Positions 30,282 through 41,765 of a stretch of 41,789 bases of DNA are shown here, in pieces. Numbering within the stretch: the first letter of the stretch is position 1; each line of letters begins with the position of its first letter. This stretch comes from Spirogloea muscicola (Eukaryota; Streptophyta; Zygnematophyceae; Spirogloeales; Spirogloeaceae), in NCBI GenBank assembly GCA_009602725.1, contig WELB01000252.1:124082-165870 (forward strand). The letters are read 5' to 3'. The position numbers were made by a program, and so were the translations under genes. The notes beneath the pieces are model-generated. The model did not search any database. It was not told the origin of the DNA and saw only the letters and a list, made by a program, of their open reading frames with translations.

Positions 30282-30840
30282 GGATGTGAGTGTCCTGCTC
30301 CTGTGGATGTACGGCTGCGGCGTTTGTGGCTCTTGAATGCAGCAGCAGATTTGAGGAATGTGCAGGCACCTTGCGTTCAGACATGTTGCTCGGGGATGCA
30401 TGGTGCAGAGGGGTAGCCCCATGCCCGCCGCCTGTGTCACCTTGGCAGCCTTGGAGGAGCTCAGGGCATCGGCAGCAGGTCCAAAGAGGGCGCAAGTCCT
30501 TGTTCAGTGGTGGCACCTCTGTGGTGTTGGGGGGGTGGATCACCATGGATGATATGCCTTTGATAGCCCCCTTCCCACGAAACACTTGCACACGACTTCG
30601 CCGCTTCAGCGTGATATTGTGTATACATAATACCAAAGCACGGTAAGGACTTGCTGGTATCAAAGAGCAATGTGCGCACAAAGATGGGCAGAACATTCTT
30701 CTTTGCTGGTGAAGCTTCTGGTGAAGACGGGGTGTTGCCCGCGCAGGACCTCCCGTCAGCACAATGAAGTTTGACAAGCTGAGACATTTGGAGCTCACAT
30801 AAATGGGGCAAGCTAGAGACATCTGCTAGAGCTGGACTAG

Positions 30841-32635
30841 CACAGCGACGCAGTTGGAGAGCTAGGAAGTGCTGAAGAGACAGGACAGGTGCATTCACCA
30901 GGGCCTAAGGGCCTAGATGTGCCAAATCAGCGCTGCATCGCTCCTGATTACCCTTGCCAGCACCCCAAGAACACTGGCCACCTGCCACTACCATTGATGC
31001 TTGCATTGCTATCGAAGAGTGATAACGTGCTGGCAGCATATGGTCCTGGCTCGTGGTGATCGTGTTCCTGTCCATCGTTTAAGTAGCGTAACAGAAAACA
31101 GAGAGTCATGGGGCCCTTCACTTGCCAAATATGCCACATTTGAGACACTTGACACAAATTTGACACATACTTGGTGACATCTATCCAGCCGGTCCGCGGG
31201 GTAGATGGCCAGCATCAAGTCGGCATGGTGGAGGCACCTGTAAGCTCAAAGAGATTTGCTAGCTGACAATGTATGAGGTGCGGCTGTGAAGGCCAGCCAA
31301 GTGCAGACAGCGAAGGCCAATTTGAGGAAGAGTTAGCAGATATTGAATGCGCCAGCCAGAGGAAGTTGCTAGAACAGCATGGTGATGCACGCGAGAGCTG
31401 GAAACAATAAGGTGGACATGGACAATGGCATGGGCCAGATTAAATATCACAATGCAGGTACGGACGCCCCAGGCTGTATGCCTGCATGGCCGCTAGTCAG
31501 CTCGGTGACCCAGCAATGCAATGGCAAGTGTGATCCGGTGGCTAACCCCCTTATGGGGCGTCAGGCGGCTCCTCACGGTTGTTGTCCTCGTTGACGTCTC
31601 TTGATCATAAGCTGCTGGCGGGGAGACCTAAAGTTTAAGCCCGACATTTGCATCTTGGCAATGCTGTAGAGATAGCTGAGAGGAAGTCGAAACTAACCCC
31701 CTTGCGGGGGACAGTGCCCTCATGCCAAGGAAGAGCTCGCAGCCACTCCGATGCTCCTGTCAACATGTGCAGCCGGGCTTTGCCTCGGGGCATTGCTTGT
31801 GAGCATATCGTGCAGCAGGTGTGCCTTTGCAACCAGGCAATGCCAAAGGAGGACTGTAGCCAACCAGGTCTCGACGGCATGCTCTGGGTGTCAGTTGGTT
31901 GGACTTTCCTGCAGACAATTGAAGAGGCGGCAGTGCACGTCGCCCTTCATTGGTAACTCTTCAAACCTGGACGATGCTGCTTGAGCCCAGCACCAAGCAT
32001 GCCGGTCTGCACAGGTGGACCAAGGAGCGACAAGCAACCCCACTGTGTTGGATGCTAGCAAAGCTTGTACCCGGGCGCCTGGGGACCGCTCAAGCAGGAG
32101 TGTAGCAAACAAGAAGCAAACAATAATTTTAACCAATCTATAGGTGTATACATCGTAGCTGGTATCGCAGTGCAGGAAACAGTACTCAGCAGCAGATAAC
32201 TGGGCCGCTTGGCAGTATATCAGTCCAATTCAGCCAGGGCAGCTGGGAGTCTCCCAATGAGGAGAGCTGCGAACAATCGCACATATACGTCTCGACGCGT
32301 AAGCATTGTCAGCAATGAAAGACGGACTTCCAAGGGGCACTTTGAGGATCTGCAGGCCACTCTCAGGCGCCTGAATCCGAGTGGGAGCTTCTTCATGTAG
32401 GCAGAGAGAGGGTGAGCGAGAAAAAGCAGCTGTTCCAAAGCCGGGCAAGGGCTGCAAACGACCACCCTACAGAACAATGACAGGTGAGGGTGAGGACGAT
32501 GCTACTTGGGACCAAGCAATTGAGCTGAGTAACACATCTCTTCTGTCACGGGACCCAGCTGAATCATACCATCCAACAGCCGGTAGCGGACGATATGACG
32601 GTCATGGATTTGGAATCAGGCGGACGCTGCTGTAG
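30841..32635 (+). CDS. Tentative unidentified multi-exon gene (3' part only, model incomplete)
   Basis: Several protein-like segments are bounded by good splice sites in matching phases: 30841-30888, 30961-31042 (HLPLPLMLALLSKSDNVLAA), 31307-31381 (FEEELADIECASQRKLLEQH), then an unresolved stretch, 32214-32396 and 32469-32635. The last two join across a short intron of about 70 nt to give LRRLNPSGSFFITMTGEGED, followed by WDQAIELSNTSLLSRDP, and end at a TAG near 32633. The segment just before is Arg/Ser/Asn-rich. I recognise no domain, and the link between 31381 and 32214 and the start are not solved. It could be a genuine lineage-specific gene or chance. The final two exons are the best supported. 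Confidence 0.33.
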
Positions 32636-32704
32636 CGTCTGACCCCACCTCCTTTGCCCAGCCCCATCCTTTGCCCTCGCTTTTGCCTGGTACACCGCAC
32701 TAGC

Positions 32705-34140
32705 TCGGCTTGGCCTCCCTTCCATTACATGCGCATGGCGCGCATTCTTTCCTCACCGGGGCCACTGGGCCGTCTTGCCAGCGTCTACCTTGCTGGCCAC
32801 TCGGTCGGCCAAGCCCCACCCCCTTCCCATGGGCCGGGAACTGCACTTACATGTGCCCCGGTTCTCCACCAGTGAGACGTGCTCGGGGTTCAGGGTACAG
32901 CAGGGTACTCCGGGAACCGGCGACTGCCCGTCGGCATCTACAAGTTTTGACCAGTCAAGCTGGCCTCTCACAGCCTCTGCTCTAAAGTTGGGCGCGCTTT
33001 CTCCTCGTCCAGCGGAAGGGAGAGCTGACGAGACGGCCCAGGCGGGAGGCCGCGAGTGAGGAGGTGGGGCTGGAGTGGACGGAATGGTTTGCAGCTCTCC
33101 TGTGGGCGTGCCCCGTAAGATGCCCACCACGAGGCCCCAGCCACGTGATGTGTAGGCGCAGCGTGGAAGTCCGAAAGAAACGGTGGGGTGTGGTGCTCAT
33201 AAGCTGTCGCGCGAAAGGACTTGCAGGCGAACCGGGAGAGGACGAAGCCACCCTTGTGATTTCTAGACTTTCTAAACTTTGCCTGCACAATGTATTGGCT
33301 TGCATTGGCCTCCCATATATTTCATGCGCCCCGCGCACCTTCTCTCTCGTGATGAGCCTGGCAGGCTCTCCTGCCGCTTAGCCATCACGACAAGGAGCTG
33401 ACAGGGCAGCAGAGGTGAGCAGCCGGGCATCAATGCCGCCGGGTCGCCCGCTTAGGTTTACCGAATGCGCCTTGCCGTTTTGCTACAGCATCCCAAGGCG
33501 TTCGCCGTGCACTTGCAGACAGGCCATGCCTTGGTTGCTGCCTCTGGATCGGCAGGGCGGATCCTCTGCGGCTGCTACTGCATCCAACGTGCAGTTGTGG
33601 ACTTCTGATTTCCTGGGCTCCCCTTTGTAGTGGTCACTAGTGTGGCTTCGTAGTTGCGGTTTCTGGCCCTCGTTGACCTCATTGGCTCCATCATGGGCCC
33701 TTTCAGACCTTCTTCAGTCTTCTTGGGCTGGCGTCTCACAGTGTACTTACTGGCTTGCTTTAGCCTCCCTCATGCGCACCGCATTGTGGCCCCTTCGAAC
33801 CTTTGTCAATTCTCTTCGGGCTGGCTTTTCACAGCCCTTGCCCACATTGGGAGAGCCACTTCACCGCGCCCCTTTTCTCCTCAGTCATTGCCCTTACATT
33901 GGTCAAAGCTGTTTTCTCTTGGGCCTGTCACCTTATGCACCTTAGTTTTGGTCTCCGTATCATGTAGCCTTGTTTCGTTTGTCTGCCTGAACAATGTATT
34001 GGCTTGAATTGGCCTCGCTTTCATTTCATGCGCCCCGCGCGCCTTCTCTCTTGGGCTGGCCTCGCACAGGCATCGACCCCTCTGGAAGATGGCTTGAGTT
34101 GGCCTTCCTTCCATCTCATGCGCACCGCGCGCCTAGTCTC
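32705..34140 (+). repeat. Degenerate ~50-80 nt repeats (GGCTTG..TTGGCCTCC..CATGCGC) mixed with hairpin repeats
   Basis: Copies at about 32705-32755, 33279-33353, 33748-33785, 33981-34054 and 34089-34140 share GGCTTGNATTGGCCTC, a T/C-rich spacer, TTTCATGCGCCCCGCGC and CCTTCTCTC. The copies at 33279 and 33981 are close to identical over about 70 nt. GGGCTGGC hairpin copies are interspersed at about 33725, 33818 and 34053. The array ends about 170 nt before the UBP14-like start codon. Confidence 0.75.
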
Positions 34141-34313
34141 AGGAAGAGCGTCTTCTGTCGCCCATCCCACGAAGGCGCAGACGGCATCCCACGACAATGC
34201 AGACGGCGAAGTGAACCCACCCGCAGGCCGCAGTCCGCCAGTCACAGCCGATTCTTTCATATCAGCAGCCGCTTTCTTTTCTTTCGCCCCCAGCTGCCTC
34301 CCCCGCGAGCGCC

Positions 34314-37300
34314 ATGGCGCCCGCGCCGCCGCCCTCCGCGGCGCTGCTGGAGGCGCTGCGGCAGCAGCTCCCGGCCGTCAGCCTGCCCGACGCCTCGTCC
34401 CGCGTCTTCAAGGAGGAGTGCTGCATCTCCTTCGACACGCCCGTGCGTGGCCAAGCCCCTCTGCGCTGCGCCCCCCTGCCGGGTCCTGGCAGGCCACCCT
34501 CCTCCTCGCCCTTGCTCCCGTGGTGACGGACCTGCGCTCGCCTGCGCTCGTCTGCAGCGGTCGCCAGGCGGCCTCTTCGTGGACCTCGCGTCCTTTCTGG
34601 CGTTCGGGCGGGACTTTGTGGCCTGGAACGCCGACAAGACCGGCCACCGCGTGTACCTGTGCATCCGGCAGACCGCCCAGCCGCCTGCCACCCCCGCCGA
34701 CCTTGAGCCCGCCGCCAAGAAGCCGACGCTGCTGGCCATCGGTGAGCTCCCTTCTGAGGCTCCACCTACCATGCCGTCTTCAGTGCCAGCCCTTTCCTCC
34801 CTCCCCGCGACGCTGGCCACTGCGTCGAGTTCGTGAGCCAGTTCCACCGGAGGGGGCCGTGGTGCAGGCGTGGAGGGCGGCTTCGAAGCCCGGGAGCCCG
34901 AGCTCGACACGACTCTCAGCATCGTGCTCCTCCCAGACTTCCAGGAGCTGCCCTTCCCCAGCCCCGACCTGCCGGAGAAGGTCGGCACGCCAAACCTGCA
35001 CCTTGCCCGCTGCCATGTGCCGCCTCAGGGGGTGGCGTCTGACCTGGCGGGCTTGCATCCGCCCCAGGTGAGGATGGCAGTTGAGGCTGTGTTGGCAGCG
35101 CCAGGAGCAGAGCGCAAGGCGCAGGTCGCTGCATGGGCCGCTGACAAGAAGAAGGTGAGCGCTTACGCGGCCAGCCTCAAGCAGCTGGACAACGGCGTCA
35201 AGGTCGGCCCCAGCGGGTGGCAGTGCTGCCGCTGCGACCAGCGGGACAACCTGTGGCTCAACCTCTCAGATGGCGCGGTCCTCTGTGGGCGTCGCAACTG
35301 GGATGGCACGGGTGGCAACAACCATGCTGTGGAGCACTATGAAGCCACCAAGCACCCGCTGGCTGTGAAGCTTGGCACCATCACCGCCGACCTTGACGCT
35401 GCTGGTGCAGCTGCCACCCTCCACGCCTCGCATGGCTCAAGGGAGCCTGTCATCTGTTGCATACGCTGCATCAGGGCCGGCCCTGGACCTCTTTGCCAGC
35501 ATATGATTCAGGCTGGCTCGTTTCTCACGGGCAGATGTCTACTCGTACCCGGAGGACGATGCCGTTGTTGATCCGCTATTGGCCCAGCATCTCGCACATT
35601 TTGGCATTGACTTCTCCTCCCTCGAGAAGGTGCTACTTAAAGTTCCTGGATAGTCTGCGGCAGATGACAGTGACTTGCAGTTGTTCTCAGCAGGTCTCAG
35701 TACTAAGGCTGCAAAGTTGTGTGCACAATTTTCACCTTTTTGGCATATTACTGAGCTGAGGTCATTCATACCACTTGAGGTTGCTGATGTGGGCAGACGG
35801 AGATGACGACAGCAGAGCGAGAGCTTGATCAGAACCTAAATTTTGACTGGAACCGACTACAAGAGAAAGGCAGAAACCTGGAACTTCTGTCTGGCCCAGG
35901 GTACACTGGCTTGGCTAATCTTGGCAACAGGTATGTCTGTGAATTGACAGTGAGGCCAGAGTGCCTGCCGCTGAGCTGGAATGTGAGTGTGCTTGAAGGT
36001 CATGCATCCCGTTGCTGACCTTAAGGTTGTCCCCCTTCACGTGTGGTCTTGTATTCAGCTGTTATCTGGCATCCGTCATGCAAGTCTTATTCAGCACACG
36101 TGGCTTCCAGGAGCGGTACGTGAAATGTGGCATCAGACTCCTGGCAGGATCATTCTTCTCAAAGCAGTCCAAGAGCCGTAGCCAAGGTCGAAACTGTGGG
36201 GTTACAGGCGCCGGGGGCACGGAGCTTGGATGCTAAGATCACATGCTTCCAGAACGAGGTGACATGCCGCTGTGCCAAGCCTGATACTGACAGCAAGAAT
36301 CGTCACCTGCTGTGGGTGCAGCTATGTCGACCTTCTTCCACTTCATGATGCCTTTAAGGGTGCTGGTGGCGATCCGACCATGAACTTCACAGCTCAGATG
36401 TGAGTTGCACTTGCAGAAGTCATGGTCACTGACTTGATTTTATGTGATGTACCCACACCGGGTGGTACTCCCTGCATACACGGCAGGGTCTCAGGGCAGG
36501 ATTTCAAGCTGGCATATTTGCTCTCTCTGTTCGTTTGCAGGGCTAAGCTTGGGCATGGATTGCTCTCTGGCAGATACTCTCAACCCTTCAAGAAGGTGCA
36601 TCACCCAGTCCCTTGGCTCTCTTGGCATGAGGACCCCTTAGCCTTTGCACATAGCTTTACTTGCCTTCTTTTACGGGCCTGTGACTTGGACTATAAGTGC
36701 TGCGACTTGGTCTGATCTATTGTGTTGTTTGGTGAGGCAGGAGTTTCCGGCAAGCGAGGGACTTGCCAAAGGAAGCCACTTCCTAGACAATGAACACGTT
36801 GTGAGTCATTCGGTCTGCTGTGGTTGGCCTGCAGGACAGTATGACTGCCAGATTGCACCCGCTTGCATCAATCTGTGGTGCTTGTCATTTTTCACAGCGG
36901 CTATCACTCTTTAGCTTTGTGTGAATGCATGTACCAGCTTGTCACTTGCAGGTCCAGTCTGGTATCCCCCCCCGCATGCTGAAGAGCCTTGTCGGAGCAG
37001 GACACCCTGAATTCGCCAGCAGCCGCCAGCAGGCAAGTAGACAGGCTCAGCAACACTTGCCATCAGTGTATCTGAGGAGACCCTCTTTTCTGCAGGATTT
37101 GAGATATCTATCTTGGCTCTCCTTTGCCAGACTTTGGCTTCAGCCATGTGGCCAAGTCACAAGCGTGTGCACCACGTGTCGCTGCAGGATGCGTTTGAGT
37201 ATTACCAATACCTGCTGGAGAAAGTTGAACAAGCTCATGCGAGTCAACCTGGAAGCGACCCCTCCAGGAGCTTCCGCTTCCTTGTCGAGGACAGGATTCA

Positions 37301-39358
37301 ATGCTTGGCATCAGGGAAGGTCAAATACCTGCATCGGAGCGACAACACGCTGTCTCTCCCCATTCCGCTCGACCAGGCCACAAATAAAGGTCATTCTAGT
37401 CCCCCTCCTCACTTGCTACAGCCGCACCGATGTTTGAGATCTACCCTACTTGTAACTGCAACCAGGAGAGTGGTGCTTGCAAGGGACCAGGCTTGAATGT
37501 GAAAGCGAAGATCAATGAGCGTCGGTACTTGCAGGTGAAGTTGCTGCTTACGAAGTGAGGAAAGCCACAGCAGATGCTGCAGGCCTCAAAATGTACGTCT
37601 CAAGTAAAGCGACAAGGACGGTGACTCTGCGATACTAGCATGCAGCAGGAGCAGGTGCACTGTGGAAGAGTACATGACTCCGGAGGGCAGGGTCTAAGAT
37701 TGCTATGCGGGGTTGGTCATGCAGCAAGGAGGATGAGATAGTGCGACCTCGAGTGCCACTGGCTGCATGCCTGGCGTCATTTGCTGGAGCAGAGGAGATC
37801 CATAATTTCTACAGCTCAGCCATCAGAGGCTGCACAACTGCCACAAAGTACGGTTCACACACTCCTCTCACATTGCTGCTGTATCAAGGTGCTGCATCTG
37901 AACCAGAAGCATCTGGTCCCAATACCATGGCCTCTTGGATGTCTGTGTGCAGGACAACCTGTCTAGCCACCTTTCCTGATTACTTGGTCTTGCACATGCG
38001 CAAGTTCGTACTTGACAACGGCTGGGTACCCAGGAAGCTTGGTGAGGACTCGACATGCATGTTGAGAAAAATGCATCAGGAGTTTGCTGCCCAGTGCACC
38101 TGCATGCTTCTTGCTTGGTGGAAGGGGAGAAAGCAAGCTTCTAGCTTATAAGATTGATTGACAAGTTTTGTTGCAGATGTTTTCGTTGAGGTGCCAGAGG
38201 AGATTGACATCAGCCAGCTGCGTAGCAGCGGTCAGCAACCTGAAGAGGAGCTCCTGCCCGAGGATGAAGCTGGTGCTTGAACTTTCCCATGGGCTGCCAT
38301 GCGGCCTCAGCAATCAGTGGCATTGTCAACCATGCACATCCTGGCCCTGCACTAGACAAGGACCATTCTCTCTTCTCATCATAAGAAGACGCCCTGCTTC
38401 CTTTGACTGAGATCGCAGGTGGCGGTGTAGCCAGCACAACTGAGCCTGTTGCTGATGAACACATAGTGGAGCAGCTCATCGAGATGGGATTTCCTAGGAG
38501 TCGGTGTTTAAGGGCAGCAATCAGCACCAACAATGTTGGAGCAGAAGAAGCAATGAATTGGCTCCTTGCTCACATGGACGATGCAGGTGACAACCTCGGA
38601 GTACTTCATCTCCTGCTGCTTCACTTGCAGCTGCATCACATTGCAAGTGTAGCTGCACTCTGAAGCACGGGCAGAGCAACATGCAAGACCATGCTTCATG
38701 CTGCAGCCTTGTATGACAGACATGGAAGAGGCCGAGCGGCCAACAGAAGTGGAGACGGATTCTCAGCTTGATGGAAAAGTAGCTGTGCTTCTGTCACTTG
38801 GGTTCTCGTCGGCTGTGGCTAAATACGCATTGCAATCCACGGTAAGACTCCCAGCATTTCCAATATGCAGTTATTGCTTTATGACTCTGCCTGGGCGAGG
38901 CGAAATTGGAAGCCCAGGACCTGCTGATGCAATCGTCGGCTGCAGGAAGGGGATGTTGAGCGAGCTGCAGAATGGATATTCGGTCACCCTGAGGAGGTCT
39001 CACAATTGGACTTACAACCGGAGAGTAGCAAGGACCCCCCACTTACAAGAACAGCAGCGACACATGGAGACCTGCCCGATGGACCCGGCCGTAAGTTGCT
39101 CAGGAGTTCTCAATTCCTTGTGACAACGACAGGATGTGGTACTCGCAAGTTCGAATTGCCTGACAGATTACTTCTTCTGATGCAGGGTACAAATTGCTTG
39201 CTTTCATTAGTCACATGGGTACATCTACACAGTGTGGACACTATGTGTGCCATGTTCGCAAGGAGGACAAGTGGGTGCTGTTCAACGATGCAAAAGTTGC
39301 CGTTTCTTCAGACCCTCCCAAGGACATGGGTTACCTTTATTTCTTTACAAGAATATAG
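34314..39358 (+). CDS. UBP14: Ubiquitin-specific protease, UBP14/USP5 (isopeptidase T) type, complete, 20 exons
   Basis: Exons: 34314-34442, 34558-34741, 34868-34980, 35068-35404, 35535-35629, 35797-35930, 36059-36115, 36322-36399, 36541-36595, 36741-36800, 36952-37032, 37188-37389, 37535-37554, 37729-37847, 37953-38041, 38177-38272, 38419-38586, 38720-38841, 38946-39090 and 39186-39358; 818 aa, all phases agree. Domains: ZnF-UBP about 193-245 ([25 protein letters not shown]); catalytic Cys332 in [23 protein letters not shown]; two UBA domains ([13 protein letters not shown] and [15 protein letters not shown]); catalytic His780 in CGHYVCHV and acidic/Asn WVLFND. The family cleaves unanchored polyubiquitin chains and so recycles ubiquitin for the proteasome, in cytosol and nucleus. 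The intron after 37032 is GC-AG and exon 13 is only 20 nt. The start is the first ATG before the conserved [13 protein letters not shown]. Confidence 0.95.
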
Positions 39359-39755
39359 ATGCATGATACTCCTTGAGGCGCCTGGCTCCATTCTTTCATT
39401 GCCTTATTCTTTGTCTCACATTCATGTGGGGTTGTGTTGTTGACCAACCTGATTGCAATAGACTTATTAAATTAATGACGACTCTGTTCTGTACAAATTG
39501 AGTCCAGTGAGACAGGTTGCTCAGACCAGCAGCTGTATCTATAGCATGCCTAGAGGGAGAAACAGTGAGCCTGAGTACCTGCATCACCATATCTAGGTAA
39601 ACCCTGTGAAACTCTTGCTGTCTGCTTGACTACACCGGCTAAGCAGCCAAAGAACTCGGGAGTTAAGCAGACTCGCATTGGAGGTTCACTGGAATCTGAT
39701 ACCCACGGCTCTTTTGAGAAGGTGAAGGCCGCATAGGTAATGCATGCGCTGTAGT
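39359..39755. other. Convergent intergenic region
   Basis: About 400 nt between the UBP14-like and kelch stop codons. It must contain both 3' UTRs. No coding signal, repeat or clear polyadenylation signal was noted. Confidence 0.5.
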
Positions 39756-41503
39756 TCACGTTACAGCCATGCCCTTCGGGTCCCAAATTGCTACATCTCC
39801 CAAGTCTTCGCTTGAATTGACTCCCCCAAAGACCACCATCATCCACCGCTTCTCCAATTTTTCTTCCGTCATGAATTGCGTGCCATCCCCAGAGGCGTCG
39901 CTCACCCGAGGTGATGGGCATTGCACAAAGAATGGTATCCTTGCAGCTGCATGTCCAAAGCGCGGAGCTGGCGTTTCCAGGTTCCCATCCAGGCCAGCAG
40001 AGCCGTCTTCCACTACTTGGACTTCAAGAGTATCTGCAATGATCTTTTGGCCCGTCATACACCGAACAGACAGGCAATCTAGAAAGATGACAGAATATTT
40101 GAAGCGGAAAGGCACCTACACCTCATCAAGTGCCAGGTGGGTTGAGCTGTTGCCTACCAGTGTTGATTGTGAGGAGATCGCTGGTAACCGCACCCCCAGA
40201 AACGCCACCAAAAATCAGTACCTCTCCACTCCCAGTGTAGACGGCCGTGTGAGCGCATGTAGGTCTTGAGGTACTCCTTTGCTGCTCCCACCTCATTTCC
40301 ACTGCTTGACATTCAGGCAGCTGAAGAGTGTGAGCAGCTGGCAGGTCTTTAGTACTGTGCCAGAGGCAATGCGGCACTTTTCACCATGACACTGACCTGT
40401 GTCAAGGAGAGTTGCATCATCCAGGATGCACCCGTGCTTGTTGCGGCCCCCAAATATGAGCAGGCGGTCAGGCCGTACTGCTGTCAATGTGTGCATTTCG
40501 CGAGCTTCGGGCGGTTTCCCGGCCACCGGTGGCTGACTCCACTCCATCTTCTCTGTTGAGAAACCGAGTGACTATCAAGCATCCACACTCCAGCGCTTCT
40601 GGGGATGTTGGGGGATTCTAGATCAGAGTGGACACGGCAGAACAATGTCTGACTAGTCGAATATGACATGTCATAAGCTGTGAACAATATGGACGCTCTG
40701 CATTGGCGAAAAGATGGTTTCTTGTGCTGGCCGATGCATCAGACTGGTTTGCTGGCGATCTGACGTTACCCGTATCCAAGACGTAGACTGTGCTGTTGAG
40801 GACTCCACCACTGGCAACATGCCAACAGGGCCAGTGTGTCAGCAGCTGCCGTGCCTTGTGTGCCAAGGGCAAGCCGTGGGAGCTCCTAAGCAAGCAATGC
40901 ATGAACAAAACCGATATCTTTCACTGGCAGGGCAGTGGCCGCAGCATTTCAGCCGATCCTGAGCGGGCCACTTACACACGGGCACAAGCCAGGTGGGTAA
41001 TGGATGGGCTAAGACGACGCTCTCGGCGCGCTCAGACTCGGCATCCAACACTGTGTTGTGCAGTGGGGAGAGGGAAAGGTGGCAAAAAGCGGACCTGGAG
41101 CCGCCGAAGATGACCATGCGGCCGGGAGGCTGCACCGCCGCAGCATGCGAGTGGAGGGGAGGCGGGCCAGGCCCGGCCGTCGTCGGCCACGACCATTCTC
41201 GGGAGACTGCAGGGAAAGGCGGGGAGCAGCAGCGCTGAGCGGGCAGCCAGCCGCGGGCGCCCAGCAGGCGGGGTGCCACAGGACGGGCCCGCGGCAGCGC
41301 CCACGGCTGGCAGCGCGGGAGGGTGGAGGCGAGGCTCCATGACGGGGCGGACCGGAGTCGAGGACGGCGACGTCGTTGCAGGCGAAGCCGGTGGTGGGGT
41401 TCTTGCCGCCGAAGAGGAAGAGGCGGCGCCCCAGCGCCACGGCGGTGGCGCCGGTGCGCGCGGCCAGCAGCGCGGGCCGTCCGGTGATAAAGGAATGTGC
41501 ACG
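39756..41503 (-). CDS. Kelch-repeat beta-propeller protein (5' end missing)
   Basis: Exons (minus): <41503-41353, 41206-41095, 40810-40770, 40552-40397, 40301-40158 and 40033-39756, phases continuous to the TGA. Five kelch blades are visible through their GG doublets: RLFLFGGKNPTTGFACNDV, RMVIFGGSSGGVLNSTVYVL, RLLIFGGRNKHGCILDD, EVLIFGGVSGGAVTSDLL and WMMVVFGGVNSSEDLGDV. Trp-containing strands (WSWPTT, MEWSQPP, MRWEQQR) precede several of them. Kelch propellers bind proteins; no accompanying domain (F-box, BTB, phosphatase) is visible, so the role is unknown. The frame stays open back to 41650 but contains no ATG, only an Arg/Ala run from a GGC repeat, so the first exon is missing. The short exon of 41 nt (40810-40770) is needed to complete blade 2. 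Confidence 0.85.
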
Positions 41504-41543
41504 AATAGCGGCGTGTGTGGCAGCGGCGGCGGCGGCGTAGCAC

Positions 41544-41544
<1 letters not shown>

Positions 41545-41582
<38 letters not shown>
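41545..41582. repeat. (GGC)n trinucleotide tract
   Basis: An almost pure GGC run of about 35 nt lies between the kelch gene remnant and the gamma carbonic anhydrase exon. Such tracts commonly break assemblies. Confidence 0.85.
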
Positions 41583-41650
41583 TGGAGGCGCTCAGCCGCG
41601 GCAGGGTCAGGGGAGGAGGAGGAGGCGTCGGAGAGGGCGGCGCTGCTCAC

Positions 41651-41765
41651 GCTGCTCCTTGAAGGCAGTGCTGCCCTGCATGCGGCAGCCGAGGCGGTCC
41701 AGCGCCTGGCCCGTCTCGCGCACCCACATTCCCACAGTGTACAGCACGCGGCCGAGGGACGACAT
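41651..41765 (-). CDS. Gamma-type carbonic anhydrase, mitochondrial complex I subunit, exon 1 only
   Basis: On the minus strand ATG at 41765 opens a 115-nt exon whose protein starts MSSLGRVLYTVGMWVRETGQ and continues ALDRLGCRMQG..FKEQ. This is the N-terminal helix of plant gamma carbonic anhydrases, with Leu-Gly-Arg, GQALDR and the LGCR motif all in place. It ends in phase 1 at a GTGAGC donor. The next residue would be Leu (C plus two bases), as in plants, where EQLSRHRTL follows. The family forms the spherical matrix-side domain of plant and algal complex I. The left-handed beta-helix with the zinc-binding His residues, which should follow on the same strand, is nowhere below this exon. The kelch gene occupies that place instead. 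Confidence 0.82.

Larger units (their letters stand above)
30282..34313. other. 4-kb region with no confidently identified gene
   Basis: It contains the lipase 3' region, the tentative exons listed separately (30841-32635), and a repeat-rich stretch (32705-34140) ahead of the UBP14-like gene. No family was recognised. Long minus-strand frames (for example 30461-30898) lack splice or family support. Confidence 0.5.

Noticed and set aside
30461-30898. Minus-strand 145-residue frame
   Set aside because: No domain, no splice or start support, and the plus strand contains equally plausible exon-like segments. Not enough to call a gene.
41009-41650. Arg-rich N-terminus joined to the kelch frame from a GTG at 41650
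   Set aside because: There is no ATG, the Arg run is a translated GGC repeat, and the GTG is part of the carbonic anhydrase splice donor GTGAGC.
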